Shown in pieces: positions 34,724-46,580 of a stretch of 64,000 bases of DNA. Below the pieces are notes generated by a model. That model saw nothing but the letters and a program-made list of their open reading frames with translations, was not told the origin of the DNA and did no database searches. Made by a program: the position numbers and the translations under genes. How positions within the stretch are numbered: the stretch's first letter is position 1; each line of letters opens with the position of its first letter. Origin of the DNA: Marasmius tenuissimus (taxonomy: Eukaryota > Basidiomycota > Agaricomycetes > Agaricales > Marasmiaceae); the NCBI GenBank assembly GCA_029532415.1, contig JAQOTA010000060.1, positions 2,418,001-2,482,000 on the forward strand. The letters are read 5' to 3'.

Positions 34724-37700
34724 ATGATCACTTCTACTACGACCATCAACGTCCCTGTCTTCGCAGGTCAAGGAACGACGGCTATGGCCTCCTTGCCCAT
34801 CCGCGAGCAGGCCACACGGGATGCGTCTCATCCGTCTGGCGCTCTTTTGCTGAGCGCATGCCACACCGCTTTTCGACGCGAACTTTCCACATTATCTGCC
34901 GAGGAAGCTGACAGGCTCGGTATTCCAGCATTCAGCGCTCCCACAGACCTTCTCTCCATCATCGACGAACCCACGGTCAACAATCCTCTCTTATCCACCC
35001 TGTCCCTCTTGTTGGTCCAGTCTTTGCGGTACCTCGCACATGTTGAGGAGAACTGTGTCGTCTCAGACTCACTCACTCCCTTTTCCGACCATCTGTGCTC
35101 CAACTCAGAGCATGAAATAGGCGTGGTGGGCTTCTCTTCTGGAATTCTGCCTGCCTGTGCGGTCGCGTCCTCCGAAGACAGTCTGTCCTTCATCAGGCAC
35201 ACCAGGGAACTCATCCGCTATGCTTTTTGGCTAGGACTACGTTCCCATCAATATCAATCCAACGTGGCTCGCGAAGCCGGCCAGCCCACGAGGGCTCGTC
35301 AATCTTGGAGTCGAGTCGTCTTGGGAGAGGAAGTCTCCCAAGTAAAGAGCTACATCGAGTCTTACAACACCAAGGTAAGACGCCTTCAAACCTCGATACG
35401 TGGCAGGCGACACTGATTTGCAATGACATCCTCACTTTAGACCCATGGCGAACCTCAGTTGTACCTGACTGCAATCGTGAACGACACCAACGTGACCGTA
35501 TCCGGGCGTCCAGATCTTTTGGAGCACTTTGCAAACACCCTGCCTTCTCAGTACCGAGTTGTCCCCCTGCCGATAGACACCCTTTATCATTCTCCCGTTC
35601 ACTGCGATGGAATTCGCAAAAATCTACTGGCAGACGTCGAATCCCGCGGAATTCGATTCCCTACTATCGAAGACCTTCGAGTTCCGTTGTGCTCCACCTT
35701 CACTGGAGAGATCGTCAGCGGCTCTGATGACACGCTCTCCCTTGTAGAAGTCGTCACCGATATGATTTTGACTCAGCCTGTGAATTGGGATAGAGTCACG
35801 AAGAGGCTTTCTCGTGCTTTCCCCAAGGATATACCCATTGCGTTCATCAACTTCGGCCCAGGAACCGGTCTCACTCGAATTATGGCGAAGGCACTCCCCA
35901 AGGCGGCGTATACCGACCACACCCTAGACAACGGAGCGCCGCCACCCGATCCAGAGAATCGCGAGACGCGTGGACAGATTCCCATTGCTATCGTAGGAAT
36001 GGCGGTCAATATGCCCGGGGCTCCGACCGTGGACAAGTTATGGGAAGTCCTTGAGAAGGGCATCAACACAGTTTCCGAGGTCAGCTAGTCCTATTCATGA
36101 AGGGAAGTCGATGCTCACATGTTTTAAGGTCCCCACGGAGCGTTTTAACATATCCGAGTATACCCATCCCTCGGACCACGCCTCAAAACGCGCTATGAGA
36201 AGCCACACTGGAAACTTCATAGCTGATCCAAGCCTCTTTGACGCCAAATTCTTCCGAATCTCTCCCCGTGAAGCCAAAAGTATGGACCCTCAGCAACGCA
36301 TCTTACTTCACGCTGCATACGAAGCCCTTGAGAATGCGGGCTACGTTCCAGATGCAACGCCCTCCTTCCAGAAGGATACTTTTGGTTGCTACATTGGTGT
36401 CGCCACCGACGACTATGTACAAAACCTTCGACATGAAATCGATGTCTATTATAGCACTGGTACGTCTATGACACTGCTATTCTGTTCTTTGTTTTGACAT
36501 TCTCGATGTCCTCAGGTACTCTCCGTGCGTTTCTTAGTGGGCGCATCTCTTATGCCATGGACTGGAGTGGTCCATCTATCGTTGTTGACACCGCCTGTTC
36601 ATCGTCTTTGGTTTCGATATATCAAGCATGTAGGGCGCTGTCGAACAGAGACTGTAACGCAGCAATAGCCGGCGGTGTCAATATCATCACTAGCCCCGAT
36701 GTAAGTGGTCAGTATCTGTCAACAACAGGCGCGGTAGTCTGACTATCATGTCATGTCTGTTCAGATGATGATTGGTTTGGACCGTGCACACTTCTTGAGT
36801 CCAACTGGACAATGCAAGTCATTCGACTCATCAGCAGATGGGTACTCTCGATCAGAGGGTTGTGGGCTGTTCGTTTTGAAACGACTCTCCGATGCTCTTG
36901 CCGAAAACGATAATATCCTCGGTGTTATTCGTGGGATCGAAGTCAACCAGTCGGGAAATGCACACTCCATCACACATCCTCACTCACCGACTCAAGCCAA
37001 ACTATTAAAGCGGTTGTTGGAAAGGGCTGGGGTGGACAAGCATCGCGTGAACCTCGTCGAGGCTCATGGTACTGGGACTCAGGCTGGTGATCCCAGCGAA
37101 CTGGACAGCATTCGCAGAACCTTTTCGATAAGCAGACCGAAGTCCAATCCCCTGCACATTACCTCCGTCAAGGCCAACATCGGACATTTGGAAGCTGCTA
37201 GCGGCGCTGCCAGTCTAGCCAAACTCCTTCTGATGCTTCGACATCGAACCATCCCGCGTTTGATTTCTTTGGAAAAATTGAACCCCGTCGTCCCACCCTT
37301 GAATGAGGATAACACAATTATCGATACATCAGCTTCTCCGTGGTTGCCATCGGAGCCAGGTGCCACTCGCATGTCGATGTTGAACAACTTCGGTGCCGCG
37401 GGTTCCAACGTAGCTCTTCTCCTCGAGGAACACATAGCCCCATCTCGGATTTCAGGCCCATCGATCATTCTTCCTTTCTGTTTCTCTGCCAAAGATTCGG
37501 GTGCTCTGAAAGAGCTCAGGCAACGTTACATTGACTTCCTTAGAGCCCCCGCGAGGGAGAATCAAAGCATCTTTGATTTGGCCTATACCGCGACTGCCCG
37601 TCGTCAGATCTATTCTTGCCGAATGGCCGTCTCCGCCTCGACTCGTCAAGAACTGATTGACAAACTCGAACAGGCATCTTTGGTGGACACGAGTACGCCG

Positions 37701-40700
37701 GACGCCAACGTGGCTTTTGTGTTTTCTGGCCAAGGTGGACAATATCTCGGAATGGGCGCTCAGCTCTACAGGACTTCTCCAAATTTCAGAACTCATATTG
37801 AGAAGTGTCGCTCGTTACTTCTCTCCATGGGATACGGGGATATATTGACCATAATCTTGTCGCATCGCCCTCCCAGCGACATGGACTGCGGTGACGAGGT
37901 TGAGGTTTACCAAACAGCAGTTTTCTCCTTGGAATATTCACTGGCCCGGCTTTGGATGTCGTGGGGTGTCACCCCTAAAGCGGTCATTGGACACAGGTGA
38001 GCTGGCATCGAATCATGTTTCATCACCTGGAGGGTCTCTGATAGTCCATCATGGTTTAGCTTGGGTGAATATGCGGCTTTGGTTGTTGCCGGCGTCATGG
38101 ACCTCCGTGGTGCCCTTCTGGTCGTTGCGTCTCGGGCCAGGCTCATGGTGCAGAGGTGCCTCTTGGAGACCACCGGGATGATAGCGGTCAACGGCGATAG
38201 TTCCAGTATCGCCATGGTGCTAGCGTCGTCGTCATCATTCGACCGTCTCAACATAGCGTGCTATAATAGTTCGTCCGACTGCGTTGTCGCTGGCCCAAGG
38301 GATCAGCTCAGAGCATTCAAATGTCACCTGGACGACAATGTGCGTTGCAAGAACACAATCCTCAACGTGCCGTATGGTTACCATTCGCCTGCCATGAACC
38401 CGTTGACCACGGAGCTGAACGCTGTCCTTGAGACGATCCAGCTGAACCCTCCCACCATCCCTGTCGCATCTAACGTGTACGGCATCGTGGTACAGCCTGG
38501 GGATACTACCACTTTCACACCGTCGTACTTTTCACGCCACTGTGTTGAGCCGGTCAGGTTTTCGGCAGCATTTGATATGCTACTGGCTGATGTGCAGCTT
38601 GCGCCGAGTGTCTGGATTGAGATCGGGCCTCAACCCACCACTTTGCCTATGATGAAAGCATCTCCCAGCTTGCCCAGGAATGCTCGCCTCCTACCCTCGC
38701 TGAGGAAAGACCGTGACTCATGGTCTGTCCTATCTTCTTCACTGTGTTCGCTTTACTTGGAGAAGTCCGACTTGATGTGGCGGAACGTCTACGAGCACAT
38801 AGGCCCCGTCGCCTGCGTCACTCTCCCTTCGTATCCATTCTCTCCCACAAAGTTCTGGGTGGATTACAAAGAGAGCGCCACGATAATTGCACCCTCGGTC
38901 GAATCATCGACTCCCGTTCACATATCTAAACCCAAGTTTGCGATCGCTGGAACTTGGGTCCAGAGGCCCTCTCCAGAGAATCACAACGTCGCCGCCTTTG
39001 AGGTCCCTATCGCTGCTCTCTCTGAATTGATCAGCGGACATATCGTAGGAGAGCATGCCTTATGCCCTGCTTCAGTTTATCATGAACTGGCGGTTGTCGC
39101 GATTCGGCTGGCAACGGAACAGCGCAAGGAGGAGCGCCACATATCTCTGCGGGACACGGAGTTCTCGAAGCCGCTCGTATGTGCCCAACAGGATCCCAGA
39201 AACATCCGGACCTCTATCTCGCTCGACGATAGAACTTTCGCGATCTCCTCGTTGGGGCCCAATAGCTTGAAAGAGCATGTGCATTGCAGTGGGAAGTTCA
39301 CTTGGGATAGCATTGCGAAGACCACGCAGAATTTCTTGCAACTTACGCCTATACTTCACAGGGACATCGCATCCATCGCTGCGAACGAAAACGCCGAGTT
39401 CTTCTCAACACGCACGGCATACGAAATCATCTTCCCGCGAGTTGTACATTACGCGAAGAATTATCATTCAATGCGATCTTTGGCTGTCCATCCGTCGGGT
39501 ATGGAGGGCCATGCTATCGTCAGAATTCCGCATTCACTGAGTCCCGGGAATTACGTTGTGCACCCTGTGTTCGTGGACACGCTCCTCCACGTAGCGGGTT
39601 TCGTTGCAAATTTGCAAGCAAGCCCCACCGATGGTTTCATATGCAGTAAAGTCGATTCTGTCAAAGTGATACCCGAACTTGTGGACAACGATGCGACATA
39701 CAGCGTCTTTTGCAGGAACACCTGGCTACCGGAAAAGGGCCTCATCTTAGCTGACGCTTATGCGGTGACATCGGGGACCTCTCCAACGATGGTGGCTCAC
39801 GTGAAGCGCATGCACTTCCGAAGAGTGCGCCTTACGAGCCTCACACAGGCCCTCAGCCTCGCTGAAGGCGACGGCCGTTCCTCCCACATCTCTTCATCAC
39901 CCACCATCTCTCGGTCCGCTCCAGTTGTGCACAAGAGCAATGCACCGGGCGTACTGGACCTAGTTCAAGCAGTGGTCGCAGAGACCTGCAATCTCCCCCT
40001 TTCTTCTATTGACGTCCGTGCCGATCTAGCCTCTTTCGGGGTCGATTCCTTGATGGCCATTGAGATCGTCAACGAATTACAGGTACTTTTCCCCGCTGCT
40101 GAGCTTCAGGTCGGTCTACTTCCCTCTCGACACACCATCATGGATATTGTTGCGCAGATGCGTTCCAGAGATCCCTCCACATCTTCTAGGCCTAGTACGC
40201 CACAGTCCGCCGGATCCAATGCCACAGACGAAACGATCAACGTCGAAGAGAACGACCAGATTGCGAGTATCAAAAACGCCATTGCCCATGTTCTCGAAAT
40301 CGGATCGGAGTCCATTCACGAAGACACTGATCTCGAAACCTTTGGGCTCGATTCATTGACCTCGATCGAGCTTACTCGCGTTCTTCAGGATACGCTTTCG
40401 ATACCTATTCCCGGAGATCTCCTATCATCTCACCGCACAATTCGGGCTATCAGCGACTTTGTCGTCTGTGGACGGCAAATCACGAAAGTAGTCGGTCACC
40501 AAAAGACAACATCCGTGTCGTCACTTGCGACTCCTCTCCATTCCTCCTCTGCGATGAAGGCCCTAAACCTTAGTCAAATACCCGTTTCTCTTCTTGAGAG
40601 TGATGGGGACACCTCTCCTCTGTATCTGATTCACGATGGCAGCGGCCTTGTTAACCACTACAGCCGTATCTCGAATATAGGGAGGAAGCTTAGAGGAATC

Positions 40701-41444
40701 TCCAATCCCAACTTTTTTAGCACCACTCCTTGGGATGACTTGAGTTCAATGGCCACTCACTACGCCTCCCTGATCTCGCGGACGTCGACAACGCCTGTTA
40801 TTCTTGGAGGTACGTTGAGCAACATCTGCGCCGCTCAAACCCACTAATGATCCGTCCTCTTGTTTACTAGGATGGTCTTTCGGGGGTGTCGTGGCCCATG
40901 AAGTAGCCAGGCAGATGATAGCTGCTGGTCAGCGCGTGAAAGGCGTGGTACTAATCGACTCACCCAGCCCAGTCAACCACGTTCCTCTTTCAAACGCACT
41001 CATCAACGCGGTGCTCGACCTCGAAAAAGGGGCATCAAAAACTGACGTTGCTCGGCTTGTGAAGAATCAGTTTCAGATGAGCTCGCGCATGCTCGGCGAC
41101 TACGAACCACCTACAACAGGACCTCACCCGGCTATCGTCCTTCTCAGATCCTCTGAAGGACTTAAACTCGACCATACTGACGGCCCTGTGGTCGAGATAC
41201 CAGAATGGTTAAGCGATCGGAGCGACCCTTCTCGGATTTCAGTTGGCTGGGAACGCCTGACTCAAAGTCCTGTCAAGGTCATTGATATACCTGGTAACCA
41301 CTTCGAGGTCTTCGATGTTCACAACGTGCGTTTTTTTGTACATGTCTCATCGAAACTGCGTCTCATCGCTAAACCCACTCACAGATCGATGCGGTTTCTC
41401 GAAAAATCGCAGAAGCCTGCGATTATCTCGACTCGAACGAGTAG
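34724..41444 (+). CDS. Non-reducing polyketide synthase, orsellinic-acid-synthase type (SAT-KS-AT-PT-ACP-ACP-TE)
   Basis: Builds an aromatic polyketide from acetyl/malonyl-CoA. Eight exons (34724-35374, 35441-36079, 36129-36459, 36516-36700, 36765-37996, 38060-40809, 40871-41325, 41385-41444) give 2100 residues with all phases agreeing. Domains: SAT ~15-370 (GFSSG at 136-140, Ser138 in the usual Cys place; later YHSPVH); KS ~397-815 (DTACSSS, Cys568; [17 protein letters not shown]); AT ~915-1230 (GHSLGEY, Ser1013); product template ~1315-1620 (His1340 in [17 protein letters not shown], Asp1519 in [10 protein letters not shown]); ACP1 (FGVDSLM, Ser1676); ACP2 (FGLDSLT, Ser1778); thioesterase (GWSFGG, Ser1932; GNHFEVF, His2073). 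No reducing or methyltransferase domain. Two ACPs and a terminal TE match basidiomycete orsellinate synthases; the exact product cannot be read from sequence. Confidence 0.95.
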
Positions 41445-41808
41445 AAGTCGCGGTCGGCTCTTTCTTTTTCTGCTTTCTCTGGGTTTTCGGGGTTCACTTA
41501 GACAGAAGCATGAACGCTTGCGTTCTCGAACTACATATACATGGCTACTTTACAGACTATTTAATTATTTAAAGCGTAATGCATAGAATGGTACCGGTTT
41601 TCCGTGTCGCGATGAAGTCGATTTTCCAACTTTCCCTCTCAGCTCACTCAGCAGCGCTCCACTCGTGTACTTCCCAGAGTGGAGGATAGAGACGTAAGTC
41701 ATTCAAGTCAAATAGGGGAAACGAACTTCACGGAACGGTCTAAATAATCATCTAAATACAAGCTACAAAGCGGCTCAATGACACGATGCATGACACGGTA
41801 CACAGGAA

Positions 41809-42884
41809 CTACTTAGAGGCCTTCCAAGAAGCATAATAGATAGCCATATGATCAACTAGACCTGCCTTTCGAGGTTGCCAACCCAGGACTGACCGAGCAA
41901 GGTAAGGGCGGAGGTTGGTAGTTTGTGTCAGAGCGATTTCGTAGTCTGGACGGTTTCCGTGAGCATCGACGCCACTAAAAAAACCTGACAAACTCGCCAT
42001 TCTCTTGCTTTCTGAATTCCCAGCCTTTCGCCCGGCTGACTTTGACAAGTGCGTTTAGGACATCTTCCTGACTCTCCGTGAAATCATTGGCAGCATCGAA
42101 TATCATCCCTCCGATCAGCGGTGCCTTCTCAGATGCTCGCAGATACAGGTCAGCTAGGTCGTCCATGTGAATGAGTGCCCAACGTCCCCCAGGCGTACCA
42201 GGCCACCTAATCGTTCCACCTTCGGACGCGAGCTCGAATAAGGGCCCCATAAGAGATCCGGAGCGTCCGTACAGCAATGCAGGGCGAATCACGATCCCAT
42301 TGATACTCGTACTTTGGACGATGAGTTGCTCAACTTCTGGTCTCCATGCTACGATTTGTGCGGATGCGACTATTGGCGTGGTCTCCGACACGCTCAATGT
42401 CTCTCTATCCTCGCCATGTACCCAAGTGCCAGAGGTATAAATGTATGCGAGCTTTGGAGCATGTGACGGCCTAAGGGACGATGCAGCTTGCGAGACGGCG
42501 AGAAACAGTTCTCGAGCGAGGGTCGCTATCGGGGCGGTCCCGCCGACAGCGTCAATAACAACGTCCATATCGCGGATGATTGAAATCCACTGTGAGGGAG
42601 AAGAAGGTTCACCGACGAGCGGGACAACTGAAGGACGGAAGTCAGAAGTCTGAATCCTTCAGTGTAGTAGCTGACTCGGTAGATACACACTTTCTTCAGC
42701 AGCAAGTTGTTTCACTTTGTCCTCGGAACGGGTGAGACCGACAACATAATGTCCCGCCCGGACGAGGGCTTGTGCGATGGGAAGACCAATCAAGCCAGTA
42801 GCTCTGAAAGATGCCAGTCATGTAAGCGCTTGAGGATCAGATGTCAATCACAATGAGCACTCACCCAAGGACAAGTACTCGCAT
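41809..42884 (-). CDS. NAD(P)-dependent epimerase/dehydratase-like protein, apparent frameshift
   Basis: Short-chain (extended) reductase-like protein with Rossmann fold. From ATG at 42884, MRVLVLGATGLIGLPIAQAL gives the GxxGxxG nucleotide-binding motif; AGHYVVGLTRSEDKVKQLAA, DMDVVIDAVGGTAPIATLAR, LAYIYTSGTWVHGE, IVIRPALLYGRSGSLMGPLF and GGRWALIHMDDLADLYLRAS follow, and the C-terminus is NLRPYLARSVLGWQPRKAGL, VDHMAIYYASWKASK. Two N-terminal introns are phase-consistent. Between GWEFRKQENGEF (ending 41975) and GVDAHGNRPDYEIAL the frame shifts at a run of seven T on the coding strand (about 41977-41983); I found no acceptable intron that repairs it. It could be a real inactivating change or a sequencing error. 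Convergent with the polyketide synthase, 364 bp away, so possibly in its cluster. Confidence 0.75.
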
Positions 42885-44598
42885 ATTCAGCAGTGGTGTT
42901 TGCAATGAGTGCACGGGACAGTCGTGCACGTAGAAACCCTCTTATATAGGGAGAGAGGGCCGTACTAAAATTATCGCCGCACATTCGGCTGCTTTGGAAG
43001 TGCGAAGATGAGAGCGAACCAACCCACTTCCTCCGAGACGGCTGCTTTCCGTCAGCCTTATATTGTACTTCGAGTCAGCCCAAATGACATGAATGAGCAC
43101 TGACCGACTGGCTATCTTCCGACCGTTGTACTTTTGGGTGCTTGAACAGGCTTGTTCGGGCACATCGGAAAACGCTGACGGACTTTGAAGGGTTTACTAG
43201 ACAAATGTGCGACAGTTCCCACAAGCTTGTACGACGTGGTGAATATGGTGGTCATCGGAGCTATGCCATTGGGAATTCAGCAACTTCAGCAAAGTTGAGC
43301 ATCGCTCAACAAACTTCGATTGGGTTGCGATCGGGTCTCATTCAAGCCTTCCGAGTTAACCTCCCAACATCGAGAAAACTACGCTGAGAGAGATAGAGAG
43401 AGAGTCAGCTCGGGCGAAGTCATTGTTCGAAGCATAGCCAGGAGCCTCGTCGGACCTCTCTCGGTGAGTCCGGAGCCTTAGGCGGCGTGACCCACTTGGT
43501 TCCGGGCTCGGAATGGCTCACGTGACTTCCCTAGTTTTGCATAACGTAAAAACCATTTTTGAGGGGAACGTTCCACACCACCCGCCAGTGCCAACTTCAA
43601 AGCAGATCAGTCACAGTGCTCTTGGTCCTGGATGCTATTGTCTTGCACTCTGGCATGTCAACTCGCGCAGATTTCTATAGTTTCATCGTTCGTTCAATCG
43701 CCTTTGAAGGCATTACACGTGCACATTCTTCACCCCACAAAGGTCAAAGTCTATTTATTCTGGGTGGCCAGCATTGGCCGAGAGGCACTGGAGCACATGT
43801 CTGACTTGGTGGCCAGTACTTGACAAAGAGCTGCTCACCGAATCTCTGCAGGATCTTTATGCGGATCTCGAAAGATAATGTAAGATCTCTCCTCCTGGTC
43901 ACTTGATGGACCTACCAACCTGCAGGGACGTTTGCTAAAAATCGTGCACCCTGCAGTCAAGATGTCTGCCAGAGAGTTTAGTCAGATATGTCTCTGGTGA
44001 AATATACACCGACATACCCTTGACAACGTAGATGCACGAGCGCGTGTGTTGACCTATTGGGTACGTTGTTTTCGCCACAATGACGGCCGACGATAGGCTT
44101 GCCCTACCGATCAATGGCTCTCCGCATTTCTAGGTGAGCTACACCGTTTTCCCTCGCCCCATCTTGAAAACTCAGGAAGATAAAACCGGCCTTTTGACCG
44201 AGACTTTCGGGCGACCCACTGTCCAAGCGGTGAGGGGGGAAAACCACCGAGAGTGTTTAGGCACCTGGATACGGAAGCAGTCCCTGAAATACTCCGGACA
44301 AACATGGTCCAAAGTTTTTCCACACATTTGCTACAGTGTGCTCTTCATTGTGAACGATTGAATAAATTCGTTCGTTCGCACGAGCCTCTGAGGCCAGCTG
44401 AACGATCTACCGGTGGTCAGCTGGATCAAAGGAGCTCCTCGGACCGAGACTGGTTCAACCTATCGAACAAAACCTCACACTTGTACGTTCCGTTGGCGGG
44501 TCAAATTCCAGCTCTCCCTCGAGGGAAAAGGAATTCGTGGGTCGCGATGAAATTAGCTATTAACCGAACTTCTGCCTTTTAGACCCCGACAATGCACA
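42885..44598. other. Intergenic stretch with short broken frames
   Basis: About 1.7 kb before the GH53 gene. No gene recognised. Several short plus-strand frames (43559-43804, 43632-43823, 44253-44582) have coding-like composition but stops break them, so they may be relics or chance. Confidence 0.4.
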
Positions 44599-44606
44599 TA
44601 TAAAAG
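44599..44606 (+). promoter_or_regulatory. TATA box of the GH53 gene
   Basis: TATAAAAG lies 43 bp before the GH53 ATG, with an ACC/CAC-rich leader between, the position expected for a core promoter of a strongly expressed secreted-enzyme gene. Confidence 0.6.
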
Positions 44607-44648
44607 AAGGTGCGCTGCCCCACACGACCGAGACCCAACACCACGAAC

Positions 44649-46375
44649 ATGAACCTCCTTGGACGCCTTGCTCATTTGGCCGTTGCGATGGCAGTTATGC
44701 TGCCGTTCGCAAGTGCCCTGACCTATCATGGAGCCGATTATTCCTCCCTGATAAATTTGGAGAATAGCGGTAAAACCTTCAAAGATAATGGGACCAGTAA
44801 GTTATTCCTGTACGTTGCTGGGCATTCGGAATTAATACAACGCTGCTACTACCAGCTGCCAAGTTCGACGCTATTCTGGCGAAACGAGGGGTCAACCTCG
44901 CGCGCATCCGAATTTGGACCAGTACCAGCGACTCTAATTATAGCCTGAACTATGGGCTGCAGCTCGCAAAAAGGGCTAAGGCTCTTGGAATGAAGTTATT
45001 GATTGATCTACATTACAGTGATACCTGTGAGCTGCCCTCACTTTGATCCCCACAACTCCATTTTCGCCGCACTTGACACAATTCACTGAACTGACCAACA
45101 TGATGCAGGGGCTGATCCTGGTCACCAATCGATCCCATCCAGTTGGCCCAAAGATCTGGCCGGATTGAATACCCAGGTTTGATTGACTTTCTTTCTCGCA
45201 ATATTACCTGAAAGAGTTGATCCTCCTGATCTCTTGTCATTCACACAGATCTACACGTAAGTGCTTAGACCTTGTATGCAAAACTTGATACAATTGCGGG
45301 TCTGACGACTCGGCGTCGTTTTCCTGTTCGCCTTCTAGCTATACGAAAGATCTCGTCTCTACGTTCTCGTCTCAGGGTGTCCCGATCGATTTTCTTCAGG
45401 TCCGTCCTTCCGCTGTCACCTCACTAAGTGGCCGATTGACCACACTTTTCGCCATGTTCATATATTCACCGTTAGATCGGAAATGAGATCAATGACGGAT
45501 TCCTCTGGCCTGTTGGTCGTATCTCCGTCAATGGGTACTCCCCTCTCTCACAGCTCCTCCATTCAGCAAGAAATGGTAACCGTTTTGTTGTTTCGGATTT
45601 TCGTCACGAGAGTTGCTGAGGACAACTGCAACAGGGGCCAAGGACGCCAATTCCAACGTGAAGATCATGGTTCACCTTGCCGACGGATGGAAAGGCTCTG
45701 CTGTGGCCTCTTTTTATCAGCAAGTATTCATACCTGGCCAATTTGCCGCCACCGAACTCGACGTCATGGGTTTCTCGATGTATCCCTTCTACAATACCGG
45801 GGCAACTTACTCCGCTTTGAAATCTTCCCTCAACACGTTGGTCTCGCAGTATAACAAAGTGAGCACGACCGCCTATACTACGATGCATTGAAGGCGGTAG
45901 GTTGATCTACATCTCTGCAGGACATCATGATAGTCGAAACCGACTGGGCCGTTTCCTGCCCTGGCGTCACCATGAGCGAGAGGTCAATCCCCATAAGCGC
46001 TGCCGGACAGACTCAATGGGTGCGTAGCTCTCGTTTAACCTCCCTTGCCACTCTTGTGGTGACCAAGAAATCAGGTTGCGGGGATCAGAGATGTAGTCGC
46101 TAGCCTCCCTAATGGACGCGGGATCGGGCTAGTGTATTGGGAGCCGTCTTGGATTGGCAATGCCAGTAAGTTCTTTCCCTCGTAACTACTGTCCATAAAA
46201 GTGGATTTGCTGACGTTCGTACCCAAAGACTTGGGCTCGAGCTGTGCGGTAAGTGATCGAGCGCAAGGATGTAGTTGGTTCTGCTGACCCCTGAGTACTC
46301 TTATAGGACGCTCTCCTCGTTGATGGATCTGGAAATAGTCGAGAATCCATGAATATGTTCTCGTCCGCTATGTAA
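44649..46375 (+). CDS. Secreted arabinogalactan endo-beta-1,4-galactanase (GH53)
   Basis: Extracellular enzyme cutting beta-1,4-galactan side chains of pectin. The N-terminus MNLLGRLAHLAVAMAVMLPF ASA is a signal peptide, followed by LTYHGADYSSLINLENSGKT. Family sequence after splicing includes RGVNLARIRIWTSTSDSNYS, AKALGMKLLIDLHYSDTWAD, IPSSWPKDLAGLNTQIYTYT, then FLQIGNEINDGFLWPVG with the acid/base Glu (NE), HLADGWKGSAV, LDVMGFSMYPFYNTGATYSA, and MIVETDWAVSCPG with the nucleophile Glu, then GLVYWEPSWIGNA. Many introns of 50-60 bp. It ends ESMNMFSSAM without a cellulose-binding module. A TATA box lies 43 bp upstream. Confidence 0.93.
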
Positions 46376-46580
46376 TTTGTTCCTCCAGCGAGTGTACGAC
46401 AAGAAAGCAGTATATTACAATAAATCTACAATTCGTTCTGTTGAGTATGGCGAATAAATAAGGGTTTAAATAAGTGCTGTCTTTATCCTTACAATGCATT
46501 GAATGATGATGACTTGTGAAGACAATAAATAATGCAAATGGGCAAATCAATAGAATAAAATACTGGTAGGGAAACATTCC

